A stretch of DNA of 64,000 nt from an uncultured bacterium (GTDB lineage: Bacteria; Bacillota; Clostridia; Oscillospirales; Oscillospiraceae), in NCBI GenBank assembly GCA_947383145.1, contig CANDCH010000004.1, forward strand, positions 1 to 64,000, given 5' to 3'. Shown here one piece after another: positions 1 to 9,174 of this stretch. Position 1 is the first letter of the stretch; each line of letters opens with the position of its first letter. Below the pieces are notes generated by a model, which was not told the origin of the DNA, made no database searches, and saw nothing but the letters and a program-made list of their open reading frames with translations. The position numbers and the translations under genes were made by a program.

Positions 1-583
1 CCAAGGCGATGGAGCGCTTCACGGTATCCAGGTCGCCGCCCAGACGGCGGTACCATTCTGGGGTGAAGCCTTTGAGGTTGATGTTGGCCGCATCAATCAG
101 TGGGAGAAGCGCCCGCCAGGGCTGTTCGTTCATCGTTCCGTTGGTGACCAGAACATTGACCATACCCCGGTCATGGACGAGGGCGGCGCAGTCCCGGACG
201 TACTCATATCCCACCAGCGGCTCGTTGTAGGTGTAGGCCACGCCGATGTTTCCCCTGGGAATCAGCTCCACCGCCTTGTTCGCCAGCTGTTCCGGGGATA
301 TGTCCACCGTCTGAATTTTGCCGTCTCCGGCCATAGATATCTCGTGATTTTGGCAGAAGGGACAGCGGAGGTTGCAGCCGAAGCTGCCCACAGATAAGAT
401 CAAGCTCCTGGGCCGGAAACGGCGCAGGGGCTTTTTTTCGATGGGGTCCAGGGCCAGGCTGGTGAGTTTTCCGTAATTCAGCGGCACAACGGCCCCATCC
501 CGGCAGACCCTGGCCCGGCAGAAGCCGGTCTGGCCCTCCGCCAATTGGCAGCGGTGGAAGCACAATTCACACTTAGCGCTCAT
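1..583 (-). CDS. amrS: AmmeMemoRadiSam system radical SAM enzyme (3' part beyond window)
   Basis: The reading frame opens at the ATG at 583 and runs off the left edge without a stop, so 194 residues are visible. The radical SAM cluster-binding motif is CNLRCPFC (Cys70, Cys74, Cys77). It is preceded by a Cys-rich N-terminus (CELCFHRC) and a KKPLRRF segment typical of the PflA-like AmrS branch, and followed by the TYNEP and NINLKGF segments of the barrel. The start overlaps the stop of the upstream Memo-AMMECR1 gene as ATGA, indicating translational coupling. The family is a cytoplasmic SAM-dependent radical enzyme whose substrate is, as far as I know, not established. Family assignment is firm; function is open. 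Confidence 0.9.
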   Translation of the reverse strand, partial: MSAKCELCFHRCQLAEGQTGFCRARVCRDGAVVPLNYGKLTSLALDPIEKKPLRRFRPRSLILSVGSFGCNLRCPFCQNHEISMAGDGKIQTVDISPEQLANKAVELIPRGNIGVAYTYNEPLVGYEYVRDCAALVHDRGMVNVLVTNGTMNEQPWRALLPLIDAANINLKGFTPEWYRRLGGDLDTVKRSIAL

Positions 584-1968
584 GTGTGCCGCACCACCTC
601 AAATCGCTCCAGGACGTACTTCTCCCGGGCGCTGATGCCGCCCTTTTGACGGGCGATGTCAATTTGCTGTTCCACCGTGTCCACGCTGTCCAGGTCGGGG
701 AGGAGCAATCCCCGGCGGTTTCCGCAGGACACAATAACGCCATATTTTTTCACGTCCAGCTGGGCGGGGGAGGAGATAGGCTCCGGCTCTCCCAGCACAT
801 CCACGCTGTATTCCAGCTGATTCAATTCAAGTTTAGTGACAGGTGGAAAACGGGGGTCCCGCGCCCCGGCGGATACGGCATTCTGTACGATCTCCCAGGC
901 CACGCTGGCGGTGGTGGGGCCGGTGGTGCCGATGCAGCCCCGGAGCTGTCCGTGGGCGTGAAGGGAGACGAAAGCCCCGGCGGTTCTGCTGGTCAGTTCG
1001 GAGGGCAGACCGTCCGGCAGATGATCCAGCCGCTTGCCTGTCCGCACAAACGTCTCCAGCGACAGCCGGACCAGCCGCACCCAGGGGTCCTCGGCGGCTC
1101 TGCGCTCCGCCAGACGGGTTCGCTCTAACTCCTCACACTGGGCTGCAAACCGGCGGCTTTCGTCTGGGCCGGTTACGGCGAAGGTGGCTACGCCATACCC
1201 CACGCCGGTGACGTCCTCGTAGCTGAGCAGTTCCGGCTTCACACCCAGGCCGTCCAGCGCCCCGGCCATCATCTGAAAAGAGCGCAGGCCGCACTCCGCC
1301 GCCCGGTCGCACAGGGCCGGGTCCATGGTGAGGAGTTGCAGGAAGTCCCCGGACTCCATGGCGGCGGTGACCCGGCGGTCAAACACCGGGCCCTCCGGGG
1401 CGTAGCCGTAGGGGCCATCATCTCTCAATTTATGGGATAGGTCGCCGCTGGCAACAAACACAGCCCTACAGCCCAGCTTGTCTACTGCTTTTGCAGCGCA
1501 TTGACCCAGTTGATAATGCTGTAAAGGAGAAAAACCTGACAGCCCAACACGCAGAATGGGACAGGTTATCCCTGCTTCTTGGAGGAACCAGAGGGGCAGG
1601 AAGGTGCCGTGATCCAGGGATGGGTCCCGCTCTCCCAGCGTTCCGGCCCGGAGACCAGCCGCCTCTGCCCGCCGGATCAACTCCTGGCGTAGCTCGGCGT
1701 CGTACCGCACCTCAAGACGGGTCTGGGGGGCGCCGAAGGAGGCCATGCTCCCGGACGCGCCCGCGCCGGGGGAGATGTGGAAGTAGTCAGCGTACATGAC
1801 AGTGTGAGGGGATGAGACGATCAAAACCTCTGGCTTCCATTCCGCCACTTGCTGCGCGGCGGCGCGGTAGGCGTCGATGGTTGACTGGACCTGTTGCTCT
1901 TGTCCCCGGCCCACAGTGGGGATGATGAGGGGTGGGTGGGGGAGGATGACAGCTCCGATTATTGGCAT
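580..1968 (-). CDS. AmmeMemoRadiSam fusion: Memo-like domain plus AMMECR1 domain
   Basis: A 462-residue cytoplasmic protein. Residues 1-265 or so are Memo-like (class III extradiol dioxygenase fold; ILPHPPLI, SSPHTVMY and ASGDLSHK segments carry the conserved histidines). Residues from about 290 to the end are AMMECR1-like, with the diagnostic LRGCIGT motif. The two domains are separate genes in many genomes and are fused here. A frame extension upstream to 2043 is possible, but I chose the ATG at 1968 because an AGAGGAG ribosome site sits 8 bases before it and Memo proteins begin MxxxGAxxLPHPP. Coupled by ATGA to the radical SAM gene downstream. Biochemical role of the trio is unknown. Confidence 0.9.
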   Translation of the reverse strand: MPIIGAVILPHPPLIIPTVGRGQEQQVQSTIDAYRAAAQQVAEWKPEVLIVSSPHTVMYADYFHISPGAGASGSMASFGAPQTRLEVRYDAELRQELIRRAEAAGLRAGTLGERDPSLDHGTFLPLWFLQEAGITCPILRVGLSGFSPLQHYQLGQCAAKAVDKLGCRAVFVASGDLSHKLRDDGPYGYAPEGPVFDRRVTAAMESGDFLQLLTMDPALCDRAAECGLRSFQMMAGALDGLGVKPELLSYEDVTGVGYGVATFAVTGPDESRRFAAQCEELERTRLAERRAAEDPWVRLVRLSLETFVRTGKRLDHLPDGLPSELTSRTAGAFVSLHAHGQLRGCIGTTGPTTASVAWEIVQNAVSAGARDPRFPPVTKLELNQLEYSVDVLGEPEPISSPAQLDVKKYGVIVSCGNRRGLLLPDLDSVDTVEQQIDIARQKGGISAREKYVLERFEVVRHT

Positions 1969-2011
1969 AAGAATCGCTCCTCTGTAAAAAATTCTGACAA
2001 GCGAAATTACT

Positions 2012-2425
2012 TCACAGAACCATGACCAGAGTGCCCACACCAATCAGGACGCACCCGATCACCGACTTTGGCGTGAATTTTTCGTGGAGAAACACCGCCG
2101 CTAGCACCAGGGTGATGACCACGCTGAGTTTGTCGATGGGAACCACTTTGGATACCTCGCCGATCTGGATGGCGCGGTAGTAGCACAGCCAAGACGCGCC
2201 AGTGGCCAGCCCGGACAGGATGAGGAACAGCCAGCTTTTACGGCTGATCTCCGGGATGCCGCCCTGGGTGTTGGTGAGGAACACCATGCCCCAGGCCATG
2301 GCTACCACCACCATGGTGCGGATGGCGGTGGCCAGGTTGGAGTTGACGCCGTCGATGCCCACTTTGGCGAGGATGGAGGTGAGGGCGGCGAATACGGCGG
2401 AGAGAAGGGCAAAGATGAACCACAT
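2012..2425 (-). CDS. Half-size EamA/DMT-family transporter
   Basis: A 137-residue very hydrophobic protein with about four to five predicted membrane helices, the size of the single-EamA-domain members of the drug/metabolite transporter superfamily that work as dimers. The last helix carries the usual LHEKFTPKSVIGxxLIxxG signature. The ATG at 2425 is preceded by AGGAGTGG; a longer frame back to 2479 lacks a ribosome site. It lies 43 bases upstream of the Memo-AMMECR1 gene on the same strand, so the three genes may share one message. Substrate cannot be told from sequence. Confidence 0.85.
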   Translation of the reverse strand: MWFIFALLSAVFAALTSILAKVGIDGVNSNLATAIRTMVVVAMAWGMVFLTNTQGGIPEISRKSWLFLILSGLATGASWLCYYRAIQIGEVSKVVPIDKLSVVITLVLAAVFLHEKFTPKSVIGCVLIGVGTLVMVL

Positions 2426-2455
2426 AACGACCACTCCTATGAAGTTTCTGTCCAT

Positions 2456-2484
2456 AGTGTAGCACGCTGGAGGCTGCATGACAA
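2456..2484 (-). promoter_or_regulatory. Candidate sigma-A promoter for the EamA gene
   Basis: On the minus strand TTGTCA (2484-2479) and TACACT (2461-2456) are 17 bases apart, about 30 bases before the chosen ATG. Confidence 0.5.
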
Positions 2485-2506
2485 TCCCAGAATGTCCAAC
2501 AAGGTA

Positions 2507-2535
2507 TTTTCAAGTGGAACTTTTTGTGATAAAAT
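2507..2535 (+). promoter_or_regulatory. Candidate promoter for the hsd operon
   Basis: TTTTCA (2507-2512) and TAAAAT (2530-2535) are separated by 17 bases and end 38 bases before the hsdM ATG, in a locally AT-rich patch. The promoter is back to back with that of the EamA gene. Confidence 0.5.
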
Positions 2536-2573
2536 ATGAATGGAATTTTACCGCCGAAAGGACGCGCAGCAAT

Positions 2574-4070
2574 ATGATTACAGGCGAACTGAAAAACAAA
2601 ATCAACGCCCTATGGGAAATTTTCTGGACCGGCGGTATTACCAACCCGCTGGACGTGGTGGAGCAGATGACCTACCTCATGTTCATCCACGATTTGGACG
2701 AAACGGACAACCTCCGCGCCAGGGAAAGCGCCATGCTTGGGCTGGACCACCAGAGCATTTTTGCGGAGAAAGTGCGAATCGGGGAGCGTACCGTCTCTGG
2801 AAACCAACTCAAATGGTCCGTGTTCCATGACTTTCCCGCCGAAAAGATGTACGCTGTCATGCAGGAGCAGGTGTTCCCCTTCATCAAGAGCCTTCACGGT
2901 GACAAGGCCAGCGCCTACGCCAAATACATGGACGACGCCATTTTCAAAATTCCCACGCCGCTGATGTTGGACAAGGTGGTCACGGCGCTGGACGGCATCT
3001 ATGAGCAGATGGCCCAGGCACGGGAGGGCGATGTCCGGGGTGATGTGTATGAATTCCTGCTGTCCAAGATCGCCACCGCCGGGGTGAACGGCCAGTTCCG
3101 TACCCCGCGGCACATTATTAAAATGATGGTGGAGCTCATGGCCCCCGGCCCGGAGGAAGTGATCTGCGACCCGGCCTGCGGCACGTCGGGTTTCCTGGTG
3201 GCGGCGGGGGAGTACCTCAAGGAGCACCATAAACAGGAGGTCTTTTTTGACCGGCAGAAGAAAGACCACTACATGAACCATATGTTCCACGGCTTCGACA
3301 TGGACCGCACCATGCTGCGCATCGGGGCCATGAACATGATGACCCATGGGGTGGCGAATCCCTTCATCGAGTACCGGGACAGCCTGTCCGACCAGAACCC
3401 GGACCGGGAAAAGTATACCCTGATCCTGGCAAATCCGCCCTTCAAAGGCAGCTTGGACGCGGACATCGTGTCCGCCGACCTGCTGAAGCTGTGCAAGACG
3501 AAGAAGACGGAGCTGCTGTTTCTGGCCCTGTTCCTGCGGATGCTCAAGGTGGGCGGGCGCGGGGCGGTCATCGTGCCGGACGGGGTGCTGTTCGGTTCGT
3601 CCAAGGCCCACAGGGACATGCGCCGGGAGCTGGTGGACCACAACCGGCTGGAGGCGGTGATCTCCATGCCCTCCGGGGTGTTCAAGCCCTACGCCGGGGT
3701 GTCCACCGGGGTGCTGGTGTTCACCAAAACCGGCCACGGCGGTACGGACAAGGTGTGGTTTTATGATATGCGCGCCGACGGGTTCAGCCTGGACGACAAG
3801 CGCGCCCCCGTGGCGGACAGCGACATTCCCGACATTGTGGCCCGGTTCCACCACCGGGCGGCGGAGGAGGGGCGGGCCCGCACAGAGCGGTCTTTCCTGG
3901 TGCCCCGGGAGGAGATCGTGGAAAACGGGTACAACCTGTCCATCAACAAGTATAAGAAGACGGAGTACGTGCCGGTGGAGTACCCGCCCACCAGCGAAAT
4001 CTTTGCGGAATTGAGGCAGCTGGAGGCAGAGATTCAGAAGGGGCTGGAGGAATTGGAGGGGATGGTGTGA
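2574..4070 (+). CDS. hsdM: Type I restriction-modification DNA methyltransferase subunit
   Basis: A 498-residue adenine-N6 methyltransferase. It has the HsdM N-terminal helical domain, the SAM-binding motif DPACGTSGFL near residue 198 and the catalytic NPPF motif near residue 286. It forms the M2S complex with HsdS and, with HsdR, the restriction complex. Start chosen at ATG 2574 (AAAGGAC ahead, MITGELKNK is a normal HsdM N-terminus) rather than the frame extension to 2478. The stop shares one base with the hsdS start (TGATG). Codon use is GC-rich like the flanks, in contrast to hsdS. Confidence 0.95.
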   Translation: MITGELKNKINALWEIFWTGGITNPLDVVEQMTYLMFIHDLDETDNLRARESAMLGLDHQSIFAEKVRIGERTVSGNQLKWSVFHDFPAEKMYAVMQEQVFPFIKSLHGDKASAYAKYMDDAIFKIPTPLMLDKVVTALDGIYEQMAQAREGDVRGDVYEFLLSKIATAGVNGQFRTPRHIIKMMVELMAPGPEEVICDPACGTSGFLVAAGEYLKEHHKQEVFFDRQKKDHYMNHMFHGFDMDRTMLRIGAMNMMTHGVANPFIEYRDSLSDQNPDREKYTLILANPPFKGSLDADIVSADLLKLCKTKKTELLFLALFLRMLKVGGRGAVIVPDGVLFGSSKAHRDMRRELVDHNRLEAVISMPSGVFKPYAGVSTGVLVFTKTGHGGTDKVWFYDMRADGFSLDDKRAPVADSDIPDIVARFHHRAAEEGRARTERSFLVPREEIVENGYNLSINKYKKTEYVPVEYPPTSEIFAELRQLEAEIQKGLEELEGMV

Positions 4071-5206
4071 TGGCGAGATTGGGGGATATTGCTACGTATA
4101 TCAATGGATATGCGTTTAAGCCATCGGACTGGTCTGATACCGGGCTTCCGATTATCAGGATTCAAGATTTGACTGGAAATTCATATCAGGCAAACCGATA
4201 CAATGGCGAGTATGACAAACGATATGAAGTTAATGACGGTGATATTTTGATATCGTGGTCTGCCAGCCTTGGTATATATATTTGGGGAGGCGAAAAAGCC
4301 GTTCTGAATCAGCATATTTTTAAAGTTGTTTTTGATAAAACAGAAATCAACAAAAGTTTTTTTGTCTATCAAGTTCAAAATATATTGGAAAATGCGGCTT
4401 CACAAGCGCATGGCGCAACAATGAAGCATCTCACAAAGCCCATATTTGATTCGCTGCCGTTTCATATGCCGACTTTAAAGGAGCAACAATATGTTGCCGC
4501 AGTACTGGACAAAATTAGTAACTTGATTTCTCTACGCAAACAACAGCTTGCCAAACTGGACGAGTTGGTCAAAGCGCGGTTTGTGGAGATGTTTGGAGAT
4601 ATGTTGTTGAATCCCCACTTATGGCCCGAAACCGCCTTAGATGCTGTGGCTGATATTGTATCTGGAATTACGAAAGGTCGAAAGACACAGAGTAGCGAAT
4701 TGTTTGAAGTGCCGTATATGGCCGTTTCTAATGTCAAAGAGGGTTACATTGATTGGACAACTGTTAAAACAATTATGGCTACCAAGTCAGAGATTGACCA
4801 ATACCGCTTAATGCCTGATGATGTGCTTATGACAGAGGGTGGTGATCCTGACAAGCTAGGGCGTGGTGCTATCATTCGGGAACCACTTGAGAATTGTATC
4901 CACCAGAATCACATTTTCCGAGTGCGGCTTGATAGAAATACAATTTTACCTGAATTTTTTGCCGAATACTTACAACACCAGAAAGCGAAGAGGTACTTTT
5001 TGAGGTGTGCTAAACAGACAACGGGAATTGCTAGCATTAATATGAAACAGCTCCGGGCATTGCCTGTCTTGGTTCCAGCTATTGAAGCTCAGAAAATATT
5101 TGCAGATTTTGTTACGGAAGTAGGCCGACAAAAGTTGACAATCCAACAAGGTTTGGATAAACTGGAAGTGCTGAAAAAATCGCTGATGCAGAAATATTTT
5201 GGGTAG
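4070..5206 (+). CDS. hsdS: Type I restriction-modification specificity subunit
   Basis: A 378-residue DNA-recognition subunit. It has two target-recognition domains (about 1-150 and 190-330), each followed by a conserved helical spacer: LKEQQYVAAVLDKISNLI with QLAKLDELVKARFVEMFGD in the middle, and LEVLKKSLMQKYFG at the end. GGAGGG lies 9 bases before ATG 4070; a GTG one codon earlier is possible. The gene is visibly AT-rich compared with hsdM and hsdR, as expected where specificity genes are exchanged by recombination. The recognition sequence cannot be predicted. No second or inverted hsdS copy lies in the window. Confidence 0.93.
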   Translation: MARLGDIATYINGYAFKPSDWSDTGLPIIRIQDLTGNSYQANRYNGEYDKRYEVNDGDILISWSASLGIYIWGGEKAVLNQHIFKVVFDKTEINKSFFVYQVQNILENAASQAHGATMKHLTKPIFDSLPFHMPTLKEQQYVAAVLDKISNLISLRKQQLAKLDELVKARFVEMFGDMLLNPHLWPETALDAVADIVSGITKGRKTQSSELFEVPYMAVSNVKEGYIDWTTVKTIMATKSEIDQYRLMPDDVLMTEGGDPDKLGRGAIIREPLENCIHQNHIFRVRLDRNTILPEFFAEYLQHQKAKRYFLRCAKQTTGIASINMKQLRALPVLVPAIEAQKIFADFVTEVGRQKLTIQQGLDKLEVLKKSLMQKYFG

Positions 5207-5216
5207 GGTGGTACGA

Positions 5217-5810
5217 ATGACATCATTTAAAATAACGATTGAAGGGAAATATGGAGTCAAGACTTATCAAGAAACAAAGAATACATACGATTGGATAATC
5301 CGTTCTTTACGTAAAGCGGGCCTGGACTGCACCAAACTGGAAATCAAATTCCTGTTTGATCTAGGGGCTATATCATGTTCATGCAACTCAATAGAAGAAT
5401 TTGTTTCAAATGCTTATGGCGCATCTGAATACTCTTTAACCGATATGAGCATTTGTGTGGTGGGAAATACAACTGGAGTTGTTTTTGTGTCTGTTAACCA
5501 TAAGAATCAACTTTATATCAGCGTAGATAATAAGAATAGCTTAGAGCACATAGTAGATTTACTAAATAAAACAACGCTGAGCGAAAGCGAAATTAATGAA
5601 GCAGTTTCTGTTACATTTATCGGATCACAGTACAATAATGCCCCAGCAATCAGCGGAAATAATAACACAGTGAATATCACGTCCCACAATGAAGAACCAA
5701 AAATTAAGCAGTGGATAAAGGCGGTTGCGCAAAATATTCTTGCCAATTGGATTTGGTACTTATTAACTATTGCGGCTACTGCTGCTATAACTTACTTTGC
5801 CACTAGATGA
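5217..5810 (+). CDS. Unknown AT-rich membrane-anchored protein within the hsd operon
   Basis: A 197-residue protein that I do not recognise. The first 140 or so residues look soluble and mixed alpha/beta, followed by a short SGNNNTVNIT segment (about 145-154) and a basic stretch. A single C-terminal hydrophobic helix (about 172-193, WIWYLLTIAATAAITYFA) suggests a tail-anchored inner-membrane protein facing the cytoplasm. It sits 10 bases after hsdS and its 3' end abuts hsdR, so it is co-transcribed. Its AT-richness matches hsdS, not hsdM or hsdR. The context suggests a defence accessory or toxin-like effector; that is inference only. Confidence 0.75.
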   Translation: MTSFKITIEGKYGVKTYQETKNTYDWIIRSLRKAGLDCTKLEIKFLFDLGAISCSCNSIEEFVSNAYGASEYSLTDMSICVVGNTTGVVFVSVNHKNQLYISVDNKNSLEHIVDLLNKTTLSESEINEAVSVTFIGSQYNNAPAISGNNNTVNITSHNEEPKIKQWIKAVAQNILANWIWYLLTIAATAAITYFATR

Positions 5811-5829
5811 CCAAGTAGAAGGTGCAATT

Positions 5830-8800
5830 ATGACCAACTTCGACTTCCTCCTCTCCGACCCCCAATTTGCCCCCTTCGCTCAGGCTGCCGTGGCCGCGGA
5901 GCAGATCTACCAGATCGACCCCGCCGCCTGCATCCTGTCCTGCCGCCGGGCCATGGAATCCGCCGTCAAATGGATGTACTCCGTGGACGGCAGCCTCACC
6001 CTGACCTTCGACACCCGGCTGGCGGCGCTCATGGACAGCGGCAACTTCCGGGACATCGTGGGGGAGGATGTGTGGAAGCGGATGAAGCTGGTCCGGGTGC
6101 TGGGCAACCAGGCCGCCCACGGCGGGAAAAAGCTCACCCGGGAGCAGGCGGCGGTGTGCCTGGAAAACCTCTACATATTCCTGGATCAGGCGGCCTATTT
6201 CTACGCCAAGGATTATACCGAGGGAAAGTTTGATCCGGCCCTGCTGGACGCCAAGCCCGAGCCCGCCCCGGCCCCCGTGCCGGAGGTGGAGCTGGAGCGG
6301 CTGATGGAGGAGAACCGCGCCCTGCGCGCCCAGCTCACCGCCCGCCGGGAGGAGCAGCAGACCACCTATGTGCCCAAGCCGCTGGAGCTCACCGAGTACC
6401 AGACCCGAAAAATCTACATCGACGCCATGCTGGCTGACGCGGGCTGGACCGAGGGCAAGGATTGGCTGGGCGAGGTGGAGCTGTTCGGTATGCCCAACAA
6501 GTCCGGGGTGGGCTATGCGGATTATGTGCTTTACGGTGACGATGGCCGTCCCCTGGCGGTGGTGGAGGCAAAACGGGCCTGTGTGGATGTGGTCCAGGGC
6601 CGCCAGCAGGCCAAGCTGTACGCCGACCTTTTGGAACGGAAGCATGGCCGCCGCCCGGTGGTGTTCCTCACCAACGGCTTCGACACCCGCATCGACGACG
6701 GGCGCTACCCGGAGCGGAAGGTGGCGGCGGTCTACTCCAAGCGGGACCTGGAAAAGTGGTTCAATTTGCAAACTATGCGCCTCAGTTTAAAAAATATAGT
6801 GGTACGCAAGGACATCGCCGGGCGGTACTACCAGGAGGGGGCGGTCAAGGCGGTGTGCGATGACTTTGACCGCAAAAACCGCCGGAAGGCCCTGCTGGTC
6901 ATGGCCACCGGCTCGGGTAAGACTCGCACCGTAATCGCCTTGTGCGACGTGCTGCTCCGCCACGGCTGGGTGAAGAACATCCTGTTTCTGGCTGACCGAA
7001 ACTCGCTGGTTACCCAGGCCAAGCGCAGCTTTGCCGCCCTGTTGCCCGACCTGTCTGTGACCAATTTGTGCGAGGAAAAGGACAATTACACCGCCCACTG
7101 CGTGTTTTCCACCTACCAGACCATGATGAACTGCATTGATGGGGTACGGGACGGGGAAGGGAAGCTGTTCACCTGTGGTCATTTCGACCTGGTGATCTGC
7201 GACGAGGCCCATCGCTCCATCTATAACAAGTTCCGGGATATTTTCACCTATTTTGACGCGCCGCTGGTGGGCCTCACCGCCACGCCCAAGGACGAAATCG
7301 ACAAGAACACCTACGAGGTGTTCGAGCTGGAGAGCGGCGCGCCCACCTATGGCTATGAGCTGGCCCAGGCGGTAACGGACGGCTTTCTGGTAGACTTTCT
7401 TTCAGTGGAGACAAAGCTCAAGTTTTTGGAGCAGGGCATCGTTTACGACGAGCTGTCCGAGGAGGACAAGGCGGCCTATGAGGACACCTTTGGGCGGGAC
7501 GGGGAGGCCCCGGACAGCATTTCTTCCTCTGCGCTGAACGAGTGGGTGTTCAATGAGGACACCATTCGGGAGGTGCTCCATGTCCTTATGACCAACGGGC
7601 TGAAAATTGACTATGGCACCAGGCTGGGCAAGACGATCATCTTTGCCAAGAACCACCTCCACGCGGAGAAGATCATGGAGGTGTTTGGCAAATGCTATCC
7701 CGAGTTTCCCGGCTTTGCCAAGGTCATCGACAACTATACAAACTACGCCCAGAGCACCATCGACGAGTTCTCCGAGGGGAAAAAGCTGCCCCAGATTGCC
7801 ATCTCCGTGGATATGCTGGACACCGGCATCGATGTGCCGGAGGTGCTGAACCTGGTCTTTTTCAAAAAGGTGATGAGTAAGGCGAAGTTCTGGCAGATGA
7901 TTGGCCGTGGGACCCGCCTGTGTCCCGGGCTGTTGGATGGCGAGGACAAAAAGAAATTCTATATCTTCGACTTCTGCGGTAATTTTGAGTTTTTCCGCAT
8001 GAATAAGGGCAGATCCGCCGCCAGACAGACAACCCTCCAGGGGGCGTTGTTCAAGCTGAAAGCCCAGATGGCCTTCAAGCTCCAGGACTTGGCCTATCAG
8101 ACAAAAGAGCTGATTGAATTCCGGCGGGAACTGGTGTCTGACATGATGTGTAAGGTGCAAGAGCTTAACAGAGATAATTTTGCCGTGCGTCAGCATTTGA
8201 AGTATGTGGAACGGTTTTCAGCCCCGGAAAGCTACGCCGCTCTCAGCTATGAGGACACGTTAAACATGGAGGAGGAGCTGGCGCCGCTGATCCTCCCGGA
8301 TGCGGATGACCCCAAAGCCCTGCGGTTCGACGCGCTGCTGTACGGCATAGAGTTAGCTGTTCTGGCGGGCACGCCCTATTCCCGCGCCAGGAAGGATTTA
8401 ATTCAAAAAGTACGGGGGATCGCAGGGGTTGCCAACATCCCGGAAATCCAGGCGCAGTCTGAATTGATTGAGAAGATACTCCACACAGATTACCTGGAAA
8501 CTGCCGGAGTCCACGAATTTGAGCATATCCGGGCGTGCCTGCGGGATTTGATGAAGTATATCCCCAGAGAGAGGGACCGCTACGACACCAATTTCGATGA
8601 TGAGATTTTGTCCATGGATTGGAAGGAAGCGGAGCTGGAAAATGACGATCTGCAAAACTACAAGGCCAAGGCGGAATTATATGTGCGTCAGCATCAAGAC
8701 GAGGCGGTCATTGCCAAGCTGCGGGGAAATGTCCCGCTGACAGCCGGGGATGTGGAGGCTTTGGAGCGCATTCTTTGGAGTGAGGTGGGTAACCGTCAGG

Positions 8801-9123
8801 AATATGAGGAGGAATGCGGCCAGAAGCCGCTGGGAGAATTTGTGCGGGAGATCGTTGGCCTGGATATGAACGCCGCGAAAACAGCCTTTTCCGACTACCT
8901 CACCGATGCGAATTTGGACAGTCGGCAGATCTATTTTGTGAATCAAATTATAGAGTATATTGTCCGAAACGGCATGTTGACGGATCTGTCTGTCCTCCAG
9001 GAGGCACCCTTTACCGACCAGGGCAGCGTGGTGGAAGTGTTTACCGACCTTTCTGTCTGGATGGGTATCCGAGCTGTGATCGACAGGATCAACTCAAATG
9101 CGTTGGGAACAAAAAATGTGTAG
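5830..9123 (+). CDS. hsdR: Type I restriction endonuclease/translocase subunit
   Basis: A 1097-residue motor and nuclease subunit. Residues about 1-110 form a DUF4145-like N-terminal domain. A nuclease core of the D-ExK type follows (YADYVLYG and VVEAKRA near residue 244). The superfamily 2 helicase has Walker A MATGSGKTR near 357, DEAHRS near 457 and motif VI QMIGRGTRLCPG near 690. The C-terminal region resembles the EcoEI R C-terminal domain. The ATG at 5830 has AAGGTG ahead and overlaps nothing; an upstream in-frame start at 5797 lies inside the preceding gene. With hsdM and hsdS this is a complete, apparently functional type I system. Confidence 0.95.
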   Translation: MTNFDFLLSDPQFAPFAQAAVAAEQIYQIDPAACILSCRRAMESAVKWMYSVDGSLTLTFDTRLAALMDSGNFRDIVGEDVWKRMKLVRVLGNQAAHGGKKLTREQAAVCLENLYIFLDQAAYFYAKDYTEGKFDPALLDAKPEPAPAPVPEVELERLMEENRALRAQLTARREEQQTTYVPKPLELTEYQTRKIYIDAMLADAGWTEGKDWLGEVELFGMPNKSGVGYADYVLYGDDGRPLAVVEAKRACVDVVQGRQQAKLYADLLERKHGRRPVVFLTNGFDTRIDDGRYPERKVAAVYSKRDLEKWFNLQTMRLSLKNIVVRKDIAGRYYQEGAVKAVCDDFDRKNRRKALLVMATGSGKTRTVIALCDVLLRHGWVKNILFLADRNSLVTQAKRSFAALLPDLSVTNLCEEKDNYTAHCVFSTYQTMMNCIDGVRDGEGKLFTCGHFDLVICDEAHRSIYNKFRDIFTYFDAPLVGLTATPKDEIDKNTYEVFELESGAPTYGYELAQAVTDGFLVDFLSVETKLKFLEQGIVYDELSEEDKAAYEDTFGRDGEAPDSISSSALNEWVFNEDTIREVLHVLMTNGLKIDYGTRLGKTIIFAKNHLHAEKIMEVFGKCYPEFPGFAKVIDNYTNYAQSTIDEFSEGKKLPQIAISVDMLDTGIDVPEVLNLVFFKKVMSKAKFWQMIGRGTRLCPGLLDGEDKKKFYIFDFCGNFEFFRMNKGRSAARQTTLQGALFKLKAQMAFKLQDLAYQTKELIEFRRELVSDMMCKVQELNRDNFAVRQHLKYVERFSAPESYAALSYEDTLNMEEELAPLILPDADDPKALRFDALLYGIELAVLAGTPYSRARKDLIQKVRGIAGVANIPEIQAQSELIEKILHTDYLETAGVHEFEHIRACLRDLMKYIPRERDRYDTNFDDEILSMDWKEAELENDDLQNYKAKAELYVRQHQDEAVIAKLRGNVPLTAGDVEALERILWSEVGNRQEYEEECGQKPLGEFVREIVGLDMNAAKTAFSDYLTDANLDSRQIYFVNQIIEYIVRNGMLTDLSVLQEAPFTDQGSVVEVFTDLSVWMGIRAVIDRINSNALGTKNV

Positions 9124-9174
9124 CTATTTTCTTCTGAGTGTGCTATTGTGTTTTGCTGACAGGAGGCAGAACAC

